Source: Pictodentalium vernedei
Lineage: Eukaryota; Mollusca; Scaphopoda; Dentaliida; Dentaliidae
Length of the DNA: 64,000 bases
Reading direction: 5' to 3'
Assembly (NCBI GenBank): GCA_031216915.1
Contig: CM062296.1
Coordinates: forward strand, 455,776,681-455,840,680
Part shown: positions 43,576 through 55,600 of the stretch, piece by piece
Layout: each line of letters begins with the position of its first letter
Numbering within the stretch: position 1 is the first letter of the stretch
Notes under the pieces: generated by a model
The model's input: only the letters and a program-made list of their open reading frames with translations
What the model was told of the DNA's origin: nothing
Databases searched by the model: none
Program-made: the position numbers and the translations under genes

Positions 43576-44583
43576 AAAATCACTTGGCCGAAAATTCCTT
43601 ATCAACGAATAAGACAAATTTATTTCGTATTTGAAACTCTTCTCAATAAAAAAAACTGTTGAGTTCTCTGGTGTTTTCTTTGCCGAAAAGTCCGATCAGT
43701 GTATCGCAAGTATGTTCCAAGAAAATATCGAAAACTATCTACTTCAACGGCAAAGTAAAAAGGATACTGCCCATGATGCCCGAAGACATTATATGTTGCG
43801 TGGATACATTAGAAGTTATTGTGATGAATTGACGGTAACATGGTCTGAGGTTTGCGACTCGGGGCTTATGTTCAACCGAGACGCGAAGCGTCGAGGTTAA
43901 ACATATGCTCCGAGCCGCAAACCTCAGACCATGTTACCGTCAACTCATCACAATAACGTATATGTTCCAATAAGACACTACCTATAGCGCCAAAACCTAC
44001 ATCGTGAAACAAGAGAGGCTTGTTTACTAAACTTGTGATCGTTAAAAGTTGCCTTGTTTAAGGCAACTTTTAACGATCACAGGTTCAGTAAATAAACCTC
44101 TCGTGTACCCACGGCGGAACTGGACAAATAATCAATAAACCAGATAAATTCATTCCATCTCAGTTCAAATCGTAAATCGGTTTTGTAATTTAAACAACAC
44201 TTTATCCGGAACACCGTCTGCCGCACGAGTGAAAAATCTAGAAAAATGAAACGGCTTGCTAGTCACTCCGTGGGTGAAACTATTTCGAAACGGGCGACGT
44301 CATTTCAAATATTTCGCGTTGTGACGTCGTAACATTTGCCACTTGAGCCGTAACCATGGAATATACTAAGCGAGCTCTCGTCCAATCAGAGGAGGAGGAT
44401 TTTAGTCTTATTGGAACATTATAGGTTATTCTGTTTGTTGACAGGGGACATGGTCTCACATTCCTTGCATGAAATTTATATTCCACCGAGGCGTCACCCG
44501 GGGTTGAATATATGTTTCATGCAGGGAACGTGAGACCATGTCCCCTGTCAACAAACATAATAACGTATATGTCCTGTTCTTAC
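43576..44583. repeat. Cluster of fold-back palindromes
   Basis: Three strong palindromes. (1) 43814-43957, arms tgacggtaacatggtctgag and inverse. (2) 44012-44103, arms cttgtgatcgttaaaagttg and inverse, nearly perfect. (3) 44424-44566, arms ttgttgacaggggacatggt and inverse. The first and third share the outer sequence ttggaacat / ataacgtatatgt, so they belong to one family. A partial relative lies at 54238-54320. No gene is present. Confidence 0.75.
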
Positions 44584-45849
44584 ACAAGTAAAATTGAATT
44601 GTTGAAGGCCTACAGCGAATATTAGAAAGCAGACGTTGTTTCGGTAAAACGTTAACTTTTATCATAACAGACTGCAGTGATTTCCCTTTATTTAATGTTT
44701 ACGTACGCAATCAACGGGGCGATATGCTCTCGATTCGTTTCAGTTTATGTTACAGTAAATTAATGAAAAGAGATGTTTACATAACTAATCTTTTTGTACG
44801 TAATAACGGTACTTTTGTGGGTATTTTACTTCAGTTAAATGTATTTGTCTCAGTTGATTTCAAGTGAAAAAAGACATTACGAGGAACCGTTGCTCATGTC
44901 AACGAGACGCTTTCCTTGACAGTGGGCATAAGAATTGCTGACAGTAGACATATGCGCGTGCCCAGCGACATAAAATAAAATCAACGAGGCATTGACCAAT
45001 CACTGCAGGGTATTGCGGTTGGTATCGGGACATAGTCACCTATTGTATTGCAACCGAGTGTGGGGCAATGCGACCTCCAACCATAAACTATTTATTCTAC
45101 AGAAACGCACAATTCCGTTCGCTTGATCAACAATACAATATGCAATTCTCACACTGAAATCCTGTCCTTAAAAGATAATATATTAAAATTTGACAATCTA
45201 TACATTGTACAAGTTCTGCTATTCATGTATGATTGGCATAATGAGAATCAACATTTGAGTATTACCAATGTTTACTCGATCACAATAACACGAATCTACC
45301 CTGCAAATAGGGCAACTTGGTTCTGACATACCAAGAACACGTCCAACTTCCAAAGGACTATGGAATCAAATGGGTCTTAACTGGAAAAATATCATTTGTT
45401 CAGTCTGTTGTGCCTCATGTGAAGCCGGCATGTTGTGTGCTAGCCTTTGCAAGACTCGACCTTACCACAGGCCCCATCTGGGCTGAGGTTGAGGCTTACG
45501 GAGACCAGTTAGGCTTTTTTGGACTGACAAAGGTGTTTTCATTTAAAAGTATTTTTCCAAAACAACAATTCATGACAATGGCAACACTTTCGTACATTCA
45601 GGCAGCACCATAACAGCATTGGATGTAATGGTGCTGACTGCTATGGTGTTGAGAAACGTTAATTTTGTCATGTATATGTAGGATTGTGGACGGGTGTGGC
45701 AAAGTCACCTAATGGAATATAAATATGTGGCATATAAGCATTACTCATAAAAATACATTTTGGTGATAAATTCACAGAAATGTGGAATCTATCCGTTTTG
45801 GTCTTGATATGGATTAAACACACTGGGCAACTTCTAATTATTCATATTC
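44584..45849. other. Unassigned sequence
   Basis: Only short frames without motifs; nothing could be supported. Confidence 0.35.
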
Positions 45850-45894
45850 CGACACGGGGTAACCCTGGCTGTCGAAAGTGTCGTTAAACCCCAA

Positions 45895-45925
<31 letters not shown>

Positions 45926-45926
45926 A

Positions 45927-45982
<56 letters not shown>

Positions 45983-45985
45983 ATT
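45850..45985 (+). repeat. SINE tail with (AATA)n microsatellite
   Basis: The segment with cgacacggggtaaccctggc, tgtcgaaagtgtcgtt and ccccaataa leads into about 28 units of AAAT. It matches the tail of the SINE at 52085. The tRNA-like head is absent. Confidence 0.75.
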
Positions 45986-46850
45986 ATTGATATTTAAATT
46001 AAATAACACTCAATGTTTCAAATACTTCAAGCAATGGAAGATGTTCCACATACAGGGAAAGTGATTCTTTTGAGAACTGCAGTAACCTTCCAAACGTCTA
46101 CTGTTTAGCCCAAAGTACCTCTTTTGTATGTCGTTATTGCGCTGACATTGAAACAGAGGGGCAGATGAAACTTTATATTTTTGGATGGACATCGTCTTGA
46201 GCATCAAATGAGAAAGCTTCAGTCTGAAGTTTGTTGTATATATTGCCATATTTTCAAAGCATTTATATATTAAACAGCAGAGAGCTGGAAGCCCATATCT
46301 GGTCTGTGCTGAAATGCAGGTGCTGCAACCAAATGGCTTCATATTCTGTCGGTGTGCTTCATATTATCATTGAAGCGAAATTATGAAGTCTGTATGGATT
46401 AGCCTTGCCACAGTTAATGGGAGAGTGCCTTCAGGCACTCACCTATAAATTGTAACAAGCCAGAGACAATTGAGCAAATTTTAACTATCAAAAATAATTC
46501 AGAACTATACCAGCTAAGAACGAACAGTCTGAAGTTTTCTGTATGGGAATGGCGGACACGCAACGGTGCTAGCATTTGAGGGTATTGTACTTTAAAAAGT
46601 TCTGGAAAAGTAATAATTTCAAAAATGCGGTAATCACTAACAATATCTAAAAGAAAAACTATTTACTTCAAGACATTTGCTTACCAATCCCGAGTAAAAG
46701 GCGAGGAGGCACAACACAGCCATTCTCCGTGAAATTGCCCTAATATTTTTTATGGTTTAAAAATGAATTATATACTTTTTATGGGAATATCAATAACTGG
46801 AACACGAAAATATTTTTTATGGTTTTAAAATGAATTAAAAATTTTTGATA
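45986..46850. other. Unassigned sequence with short duplication
   Basis: Near 46747-46880 a unit of about 65 bp containing ttttttatggttt...ggaatatc...aactggaacac occurs twice in tandem. No gene is seen. Confidence 0.4.
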
Positions 46851-47697
46851 GGAATATCTATAACTGGAACACAAAAAGGTATCTATATTTTTCTGAGTAA
46901 AGGGGCCTCACATTACATCAATGGTACCCTGCGTGCAAGCTCCACAGAAAGTGGGTAAATAAACAGCCCATACAGCGTCGAATTCCTTATGTAATGTGAC
47001 TGGTGGTTTCGGAGCTTGCCCCAGTTCAAGATGTATGTTAGTGAATGCGAATTCTTCGAATGGTGACTCAATGCGGATTCAAGAAACGGGTCTAGGTTTC
47101 ACTCATTGTCGACTGCGAAACCAAAACCCCCAACCACCCCGACCGCCCTCGCCCTCAACCCGCCTTCGTAATTACTCATAATCTCATAGATGACAGTTTG
47201 TTGTATCAGTATTTCAGATTTGTTATTCGGGTCGACACAAATCGACCGTAATATTGTAATCAGTGTCCTTGTCACTTTGGTTGTCACTCTGTTTGTGTTA
47301 CTCTTTTTCTGTGTTTCTTCTATCTGCGCGATGTCACCAAACCAAGTGAGTCAAAGGTGGCCGCTTTCGGCACACTAGATGAACCTAACGCACCCTAGTC
47401 AATGTAACACTTCCAGGTTGATAGGCCAAATGCCACTGACGTATCTGTTGCAGTGTTGTTCTAAAATAAAAAGCATATAGGTTGGGGTTCAAACCAAATA
47501 CCCCCAAAACCAGAGGAATTGGTGATACAATAGTGATTGGTTCCACTCGTCATTCTATAAGATATCCGTCGCTGTTATTGGCTGTTTATTTACCCAGGTG
47601 TAGAGTTGGCGTGTCTGCCCTTTATTTAATCCGACGTTCTTTTCCTCGCTAAGATATGCATATATTCTTTAGAGTTCCAGTTATAGATATTTCAATC
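46851..47697. mobile_element. Possible inverted-repeat element
   Basis: Left side ggaatatctataactggaac near 46851 and gtgggtaaataaacagccca near 46951 are matched, inverted, by gttccagttatagatatttc near 47668 and tggctgtttatttaccca near 47578. The interior has no transposase. The arms are diverged, so the call is tentative. Confidence 0.45.
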
Positions 47698-48017
47698 AAT
47701 AAGTATTTGTTTCGTCTTGAAAACAAGACTATATTAACACATTTTGTATAACCACGCGGCATAATCATAAAACTACTGCCGTAATTAGCCTTCGTCATAA
47801 TTATTTAGTAAACATATATATCTAATAGTGTTGGTAAAGTCATTACAGATTCTGTCAAATCAAGTTTCAGTTGAGAAACTTTTCTTGCATTGATTCAAAG
47901 AAAATTAATGTTATTGGTATTTCAGTTTCAATCGTCTGAAATATTTCCGTATTTTCCAGACGAGTGAGTCTGAACATCGGCGAGAGACTATTTACGGGTT
48001 AAACTGTTTCCGTGCCA
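47698..48017. other. Unassigned sequence
   Basis: AT-rich; no recognised feature. Confidence 0.35.
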
Positions 48018-48270
48018 TAATCAAGCCTGGAAATAAACAATCTGTCATTTGTAGAATGAGGTCCCCAAAGGGTGAATTTGCTGATGCTATCTCATACAGT
48101 GTGTCAATTTATTCTCTGGGTACCTCTTTCTGTTTAGGCCTGAGACCTTAATTTAGATTGAGGTTCACAGAGGGTAAATTTAGTGATGCTACCCTGCTGT
48201 ACAGGGTAGCATCACCAAATTCACCCTCTGGTGTGCTCGTTCTGCATTTGATAGTCTGCTTATGTCGACG
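48018..48270 (+). repeat. 250-bp dispersed repeat with internal palindrome, copy 1
   Basis: Shares long blocks with 51130-51385 (caatctgtc-t-tttgtagaatg, ccaaaggg, tctgggtacctctttct). It contains a palindrome near 48165-48230 made of gagggtaaatttagtgatgc and its inverse. Confidence 0.75.
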
Positions 48271-48374
48271 CATCGACGCATGGACTTGATAGTATCGAAT
48301 TCCTTACATAATTTGGCTGGTGGCTTGAGAGCTGGTGCCGTTTGTCTCCTAACAAAATGATGCGCCAGGCGTGA

Positions 48375-48740
48375 GTTATAATAATTCTTCGGCCTTCAGC
48401 TGATTTGTCGCGGTCCTCTAACAAAGAAGCCTACATTAACCAAGTGTCCAGCTGGGGTATTCCGCCCCATTCTCCCTCCTAATCTCCCAGCATTCAGTTA
48501 AAAACTGTTTCAGAATTCTCCACATTGGCGCTTTCTCGATCACCCCAACTCTAAAGTTGACCTTTTTACCGATGTAATTCCTCATCCAATTATATCCTTT
48601 GTGTTTCCATTCCCTTTTCCACTAGTTCCCTAAGGAGCCTTGTTCTACTAGGCAAATATTTGGGGCATTCTGAAATTAAATGTTACGCCTACGTTACACA
48701 CTTGGCACGCTCTTTCCTCGCCTTTCGTGCAGTTTCCGTG
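48375..48740 (-). pseudogene. LINE 3' end fragment, relative of 33066-34748
   Basis: Read on the minus strand it carries the same 3' end (gcgacaaatcagctg) and the cysteine-knuckle region of the LINE at 33066, with an (ATT)-like tail (ataataatt) at 48378. The tail position shows the minus orientation. Heavily decayed. Confidence 0.65.
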
Positions 48741-49009
48741 AAGGGTAATAACCTTATTCCCGAAGATTTAACAATGTTCCTAATACTAATACCAAACGAA
48801 GCTTGGCAACAAAATCTTGATCCAACAAAAAGTTTCATAGCTTATGACCTTCATTGGGATGAGCTCAACAGTAAAATATGAACAAAGTTATCACAATAAA
48901 TTAAAAAGTAAATGACACAACTAAGATAGGATATTAAACAATATAATACCTGCAGTTTATCTGGGGTAGATTCTCCATCAGCAAGACTTTTAATCCCGAT
49001 TGCTCAGGT

Positions 49010-49212
49010 CGAACTGCACTTTCCTTCAGTCGCAGCTAACCCTGCTTATACCGGGTTAGTAGGTTGGGAGGTTTTACACTGTTCGCGGCTGCTCGGTGGT
49101 TCTCTCCGGGTACTCTGTCTTCCTTCACCCATAAAACCTTCCGGCACGATTTTCTCTGGCTGTTGGGAGTATCGTTACATCCCAATAGAGAAACAATAAA
49201 CGAACAATCTGC
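49010..49212 (+). repeat. SINE 3' part
   Basis: The segment from ctaaccctgcttataccggg through gctcggtggttctctccggg to a diverged caataaacg tail corresponds to the body of the SINEs at 52085 and 61928. The head is missing. Confidence 0.6.
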
Positions 49213-49297
49213 AGTAGCTGCAACGTCACTCGCGTCATCACATTTTCCATTGATATCAGTACGATGCCGCTTTACTGGGTATATCACATATCAATCA

Positions 49298-49551
49298 TTA
49301 ACCCTTAATATTACAAAAGGCAGGCGACAATTACAAACAAAATTCTCGACTAACTATTTTTTTCATTTTTGTGTCACAAACATAGCTTATAACCCCTCAG
49401 CCCTCATTGGAATGAGCTCAACGAGCTCGTTCCATTAAGTGGTTATAAGCTATGTTTTTGTGACAAAAAATGAAAAAATAATGAAAATGGAATGGTGATT
49501 TTTGGCGAAAAACGCTGAAGGTTTTAAATGTGAAGTTGGGTAAAGGGTTAA
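49298..49551. mobile_element. TTAA-flanked palindromic MITE, copy 4
   Basis: TTAA at both ends; end sequence GGGTAAAGGGTTAA on the right, a decayed CCCTTAATATTAC on the left. The arms contain tttttgtgacaaaaaatgaa and inverse; the centre has gagctcaacgagctcgttcc. Confidence 0.82.
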
Positions 49552-51129
49552 AGCGCCTACTCAGTTTTCCCTATACCGGGACACAGCTGTTCCCTCGCAT
49601 TCTATATATACGGGTACGTTGTATGTATGTGGTGTATGTAATCGCAACTCCTCAAAATTTTCGGCGTCGGGAACAGGTCAGATAAAAAAAATTTCCTATA
49701 AAAAAGGCATTTCATTTTTTGGTGTATCGTTTGAAATTACTCTAATTTCAAGTCACTATTTCGTAATAGGCACCATCAATCAGTTCCAACAAACTGTAAT
49801 AATCAATACTTGTTTTGTTGTTCGTTGTATATCACGCAAATTCAGTTATTGTATAAAAATTTGAAGTATTAAACTCTCTGTTGTTTTGTTTGCAGCTCAC
49901 GCGAACGTACTGAGCCGAAAGGTTAACGGGAAGTGCGTCAAAAGAAGGTTCCTGTTCAGTATAAACGAACTGATGGGATCGACTATGGCTTGGCCCCGTG
50001 CGAAAAACTTTTGATTTTCAAGGGTCGAAAAGATTCAAACGTATCGCATCTGAGGCATTTGTCGATGCCCAAAGTGGAGTGTTATAACAGGAAAATTGAA
50101 ATTGTGCGGAACCCAAGGGGTCGACCATGGTTCGACGCCGTGTTAGAAAATTTCGATTTTCTTGATCAAAAAGATATAAAATCCTCGCATCTGACGTATT
50201 TGCTGTCGACCGAATACAGGATTAGTGTGTCACGAAGAGAAAATTGCAATGGAGATTATGTGGAGTATTGAGTAAGCCATTGTGAAATTTAATTGTGGTA
50301 CAAACGGCGAGAGCGCCTCTGGCATTACCACAGTGCAAATACCGGAAAAGTCTCGATTTGCTTCGAATAATGCAAAAAAAAAAAAAATCTTGCCTTTTGA
50401 AGTTCTGAACAATTTTCTGTCAAGCTAATTTAATTGTATCTGTAATCACCGTTCCATCATCTCCTAAAGAATATGAAAGCCGCTGCACTTTTTACTCACT
50501 GAGGATACCATAGGCTGTGTGTTGACAACATCTATGCCACGAGGCCGTGACTCTGAAAGTAGATGCCCCCACTTGTCCCATAACAGTAGGTCAACGGGTG
50601 CAGTTAATTGCCTCCGCAGCAGTCATTGCTCCTGCATCACTGTGTCAACTCCCCAATCTTTTGTCAAGTCATCTGCTAATCCTTTTTGTGTGTGATTGAA
50701 CTTAATTCTCGTCTGTTTGCTCTTGGTAACAACAGAATGGGCGCTTGAATAAATTTATCTAGAAAAGCTAGTTGTGGCAGATTTATACTGTTTAAAACAG
50801 TCGATATAATAGTTTTCAATGGCAAAGTGTAAATGTACTTACCACATTCACGATTTGTACTCTAAAAATATTGACTTTAGCTAATACCACGTCCGTTGCA
50901 TTTCTCGCAGGGCGTAATTTTTTGTCATAATTTTGATCCCCGAATAGACGATTAAACTGTCTCTCCTCCGGTGTGATAAAAGTACTCTGTGCTGAAAGTA
51001 ACAAAATGGAGACTTAACCCCTCTTCACACTGATGTCGAAATTTATAAATTTCCGGTGGAAAGTTTTCCCCATAATGCAGCTAGAACTTTTACCAATTCA
51101 ATCTTGTTTGAGACCATTGTGCTATGTCA
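49552..51129. other. Unassigned, with one open frame of uncertain meaning (49933-50271)
   Basis: A frame of 112 codons at 49933-50271 (ending SRRENCNGDYVEY) follows a good splice acceptor-like tract (ctctctgttgttttgtttgcag near 49895, trimmed here), so a host exon is possible. Its protein (YGLAPCEKLLIFKGRKDSNV...) matches nothing I recognise, and an in-frame stop precedes the first codon. The rest of the interval shows no feature. Confidence 0.3.
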
Positions 51130-51385
51130 AGCCTGGACATAAGCAATCTGTCGTTTGTAGAATGAGATCCCCAAAGGGCGAATTTGCTGATGCCGCCCCA
51201 TGCAGTGTGCCAATTTATCCTCTGGGTACCTCTTTCTATTTAGGCTTGAGACCTTGATTCAGAGTGAGGTTCACAGAGGGTAAATTTAGTGTTGCTACCC
51301 TGCCGTGCAGCTTAGCATCACCAAATTCACCCTCTGGGGAGCTGATTCTGCAGGTGACAATCTGCTTATTTCGATGCATGTAAAC
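51130..51385 (+). repeat. 250-bp dispersed repeat, copy 2
   Basis: Direct copy of 48018-48270 with about 10-15 percent visible differences. The palindromic part near 51275-51340 is retained. Confidence 0.75.
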
Positions 51386-52084
51386 GAAGTTAAATTGGTT
51401 AACCTCCTAGTCACATTATGGGGGGAATGGCTACTTGAAATTTTGGTATTTTGTCATCATGTCCAGAGAGTTAATTAAAGAAATCGAGTAAATCGATGCT
51501 GATAATCTTTTCAGCATTCACAGAGAATTCTCTTCTTATTTCATACACTAGACCTTTTGGGATTTGTCTTTTTTGGACCATTACCTTCTCGTCCCAGCAT
51601 CAAGCGATAGCTGAACTATCTCTTTTCTCACTTCGTAAGCTCCACTCACGACTCTGAATCTTTGTTTGCGTTAGTTTGCGTTTATTTATCTGTACATCTC
51701 GCTTTTCTCTTCTCTTCATCCACCCAATCCTTAGTTATTACCACAATTAATTCCTCACCATACAGAAACTCAGCTTCAAACTACTTCATTATGCCTGGTA
51801 ACGTATTTTCCTGACTGCGTTCGACGAATAACAGTGAACGATTTTGACGTACACAAACTGGTTGTGCCTAGTAACGCAACGAGGGGACAACTCTGGCCTG
51901 GATCATATTAGCCGCGATCGGCGTCATCTCAGCCGAGTTTGGAGTCATATCTGTCGAGCTTGATAATGGACAATTCTAGAAAAGGAAATGATATCTAATA
52001 AATAACCAGTGTTAAGATATCGGCAGCCAGACCTCAAATTTGACACAAGAGGCTTGGAGTGCACAAAAGTGTAAACACATACCT
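51386..52084. other. Unassigned sequence
   Basis: No recognised feature. Confidence 0.35.
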
Positions 52085-52432
52085 CTTATGGGGGGAGCGC
52101 GGTGGCTCAGTGGTTAACGGCATTGAACTTCAAACCGAAAGGTCCACGGTTCGATCCCCACCAAGAGTCTTTTTCCCGATTGCCTACGCGGGGGCAAACT
52201 GGTGCTGTGTGCAAAGACGTACTACACTACGATGGTTCACTTGTCTTCAACCAATTCTAAACCTGCTTCTGCAGTGTTAGTATATTGGGGAGTCTGACAG
52301 TTACTCGCCATTGCCGGGGGTCCTCTCCGGGTCCTCCTGCTTCCATCAACCGTAAAACTGTTCGACACGACGTGACCCTGGCTGCCGAAAGTGTCGTTAA
52401 TCCCCAATAAAACAAAATAAAAGCAACCCTCT
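52085..52432 (+). mobile_element. tRNA-derived SINE, full length
   Basis: The head has A box ggtggctcagtggttaac and B box ggttcgatccc, followed by a central domain with ctccgggtcctcc and the tail cgacacgacgtgaccctggc / ccccaataaaa. The promoter boxes are those of RNA polymerase III. Tail-only relatives lie near 20030 and 45850. Confidence 0.85.
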
Positions 52433-53062
52433 TATACGACACATGAACGCAATGGTTTTAGAGAAGATTTTTCAATGTTTTCTCCAATACCCACCGCCTT
52501 AAAATCAGGGAAATCTTTAACACCTCGAAGAATGAATGCATGAACTTGTCTTGAACAAACTTGTAAATCATCCTGATAAAGTGTTTAGATATCAAACATG
52601 TAAGTGTTTGGAGCAGCGGTAACTGGCTTCGCAGAAGATTTATTACGGTTTTTCCCATTGCCCACATCGCTGAAATCTAGGGTACTATGACATAGAAATA
52701 TATATCTCCAATGTCTTAATTTAAACGAGCTTGCAAGATACTCTTACAAATAGGTTGTCTTTTCATTACCAACAGTGTTGAAATTTTAAACCACCCACTC
52801 CCTCTCTCTCCCGCCCTCGACCCCCCCGAAATACGACCCTTCAAATCATCAGAACAAATATGTCATTATGAGTAGTGGGTAGGGAGAAGAATACGTTTTA
52901 ATTCTGTATATATTACACATGATGTTAAAATAAAGGGACCTCTAACACTCTACGTTTTACCCAAGGATCTCGATTTGAGCACACCATCCCTACACTAATG
53001 CTCTCTATCTATTAAAGAATTTGGAGTAGTGACTCAAGAGGAGAATAATAATCACTCTAGTG

Positions 53063-53315
53063 TTAACCTTTTACCTAACGTTACGGCCAAAACCGGCCAG
53101 CGCTATTCTCAAAAATCGCCAATTAATTTTCATTATTTTTTTCATTTTTTGTCTCAAAAACTTAGGTTATGACCCCTCGTTGGAACGTTTTTTCGTCGAG
53201 CTCGTTCCAACGAGGGGTCATAACCTATGTTTTTGAGACAAAAAATGAAAAAAATTAGTTACTCAAGAATTATTTTGCAAGTGTCGTCTGCTTTTCAGGT
53301 TAGGTAAAGGGTTAA
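53063..53315. mobile_element. TTAA-flanked palindromic MITE, copy 5
   Basis: TTAA at both ends; GGTAAAGGG on the right. Arms contain tttttttcattttttgtctc and inverse, and the centre ccctcgttggaacg with its inverse gives a long near-perfect hairpin. Closest to copy 1 at 19702. Confidence 0.88.
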
Positions 53316-53340
53316 ATGTGAAGGCATCATGACGCCCTGA

Positions 53341-53751
53341 AATATTTATTTATTTATTGGTGTTTAAGGTCACATACTTATGCACAATGGCTAATCATGA
53401 CCGTGACAGTTTTACGGGTGGAGGAAGCCGGAGTACTCGGAGAAAACCACCGAGCAACGATGAGCAGCTGCCAGCTCCCCAGCATCGTAACTCCGCACTG
53501 CAGCACAGGCAGGGTTAGACTGGTTGAAGACATGCGCACCATCGACGTGCAGTACGTCTTAGTACACGGTTTAAACGTGCCCCCATGTGGACAATCGGGG
53601 TTAAGTGCCTTGCACAAGGACACAACGCGGGTGTCCGAATCGATTGCTCAGATGGTCACCCATCCAAGGACTAACTGGGCTCGACGTTGCGTAACTTCGG
53701 TGATCTGACGAGAACCGGTTACCGCAACGCCACCGCGCCCCCGACGCCCTG
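53341..53751 (-). mobile_element. tRNA-derived SINE, minus orientation
   Basis: Starts with the inverted tail (atttatttattggtgtttaa, ggtcacatac), then the body including gtgacagttttacgggtgga, and ends with the inverted head, where a decayed B box (gaaccggttaccgc region) and ccaccgcgccccc lie. Its body matches the SINE at 61928. Confidence 0.82.
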
Positions 53752-55204
53752 AAATATGAAACAACCAAACCTGTAAACTGTCATTACAACGATTTTATGT
53801 ACCAAGCATTTGGAGCGCTTGTTTGAGGGAAAAAGAAATTTAATGTTACTTCCATTATCCATGGAGTTAAATTCCAGGGGTCCATGACACACTTAATCTG
53901 ACTCCGGGATCGGGTGGGGGGGGGGGGGGGTGGGGAGGGGGCTTGATTTGAACGAGCATGTGAATCATCCGTACGCAAATATTATATATCAAAAATGGAA
54001 ATATTTGGAGCAGAGGTTTGGAAGAATGGGTTGTTTTTTCCACTACCCATAGTGTTAAAATCTGAGGGCTCCATGATACCCTAAATATTTTAACAAACTT
54101 ATAAGTCAAACTTATAAAGATTACATATCAAACCTTGAAGCATTTTGAAGCAGTGGCTTGGAACAAGGCGGTTTTTTATTGCATTTCAATTACCCAAGGT
54201 GTCAACATCTGGGAGCATCCTGACAAGCTTGAATATAAGTTATTGTGGTGAACTGACGGTAACGTGGTCTGAGGTTTGCGGCTCGGAGCGTATGACCTCA
54301 GATCATGTTAATAAGATCCTGCCCATAGCCCAACATACACCCCATAAAATGAACAAGGTAACTTAAATGAACAAGGCAACTTTAATGATAACAAATTTAG
54401 GAAATTAACCTCTCGCGCACCTCGTAACGTCAATGGACAACAAAAAATCAATCACTTAGATAAAGCTCGAGGTTACTCTTTCGCAGTTCAAATCATGAAC
54501 GTATACGTGGGTTGTGAGTAAATCATCTTAATGGAGGTGTTATGTATTCATAGAATGATCACTGGCCTCTAAAAATGAGATTTTATAGATAGTAGGCACT
54601 TTCAATCTCCTCCCATGGTTGTCATCTTTCAAATAGTACACGTGATGACGTCAGACGGTGGCATATGCCACTGCAGCCGTAAACATAGATAAAATAAGCG
54701 AGCACTCGCCCAATGAGAGGGTGAGGATTTCACTTTTACTGGTACATATGTACTCGTGGGATTGATTTGAACAGACCTGTAAATCACATTAACGAAGGTG
54801 TTATGTATCAAGCAAAGAAGCATTTGGAACAGTGGGTTGAGAGAAGATCTTTTAATGTTTTCTCCATTACTCATAGTGTTCAAACTTTGGGCTCCATGAC
54901 ACCTGTAAATTTGATCACAGTGGCTCAATTTGAACGAACTTCTAAATCATCCGTACAATTTTATATAACATACATGGAAACATTTGAAGCAGTGATTTGG
55001 GAGAAGTCTTCCGATTTTTTTTCCTTTACCCTGTGTTAAAAAAACGGAATGCCCCATGGCACTCCTAAAATTGCACCAGGGGCTTGATTTGAACAAACTT
55101 GTAAATCATTCTTTCGCAGATGTTATATGCCAAGCGTGTCTTGTGAAACTACAAGCAGTGTTCACGACATTTGGTGCCAGTTTGGCAAATTTCACTAACA
55201 TTTT

Positions 55205-55600
55205 TTATTTGGCACCAAAAAATCTTCGTTGGCTAAACTTTTAGTACCAAAAAAGTTTCTTTCACTTGCGAAAGAAAGTTAATGCGGCAGTGAAGAGGGT
55301 GATCGAGGTTGAAACAAAAAAATATGGTATAACTTCTTTTGTCAATAAATTATGTTTGGACAAACTTTCAACGTTAATTATTGCCAGTGAGTGGTAATGG
55401 GCATTGTTTTTTCTTCAATAAAACATTGTGGGTTATCAACTTTACAAAAGGCTACATCAATTCGATAAATACTTCACACCGTCGCGAGTCACTCGCGACG
55501 ATATGAATAATTTATCTAATTAAATGCTGCTTTTTATAAAGACTCAAGACCCGCCAAGCCCAGTGTATTAACAGAAATTAGTCGACTAATCTGATATTAT
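55205..55600 (+). repeat. Dispersed repeat of about 390 bp, copy 1
   Basis: Direct relative of 56720-57131. Shared landmarks include gtgagtggtaatgg / gtgagtgataatgg, ttatcaactttacaaaaggc / -gt, and the cactcgc palindromic patch. Confidence 0.7.

Larger units (their letters stand above)
52440..55140. repeat. Diverged satellite-like array interrupted by a MITE and a SINE
   Basis: A unit of roughly 170-190 bp recurs at least six times: gcatttggagcagtgg-like, then a tttctccattaccca-like stretch, then gggctccatgacaccc-like, then gatttgaacaaacttgtaaatcat-like (for example near 52546, 52720, 53940, 54080, 54760, 54930 and 55085). Copies differ strongly. The array is split by the MITE at 53063, the SINE at 53341 and a fold-back relative near 54240. 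Confidence 0.7.

Noticed and set aside
45880..45985. CRISPR-like or satellite array
   Set aside because: It is a simple AAAT microsatellite at a SINE tail.
49933..50271. 112-codon frame with a faint look of viral BRO-type N-termini (a RGRPWF segment)
   Set aside because: The match is a few residues only and no start is present; left as an unassigned possible exon.
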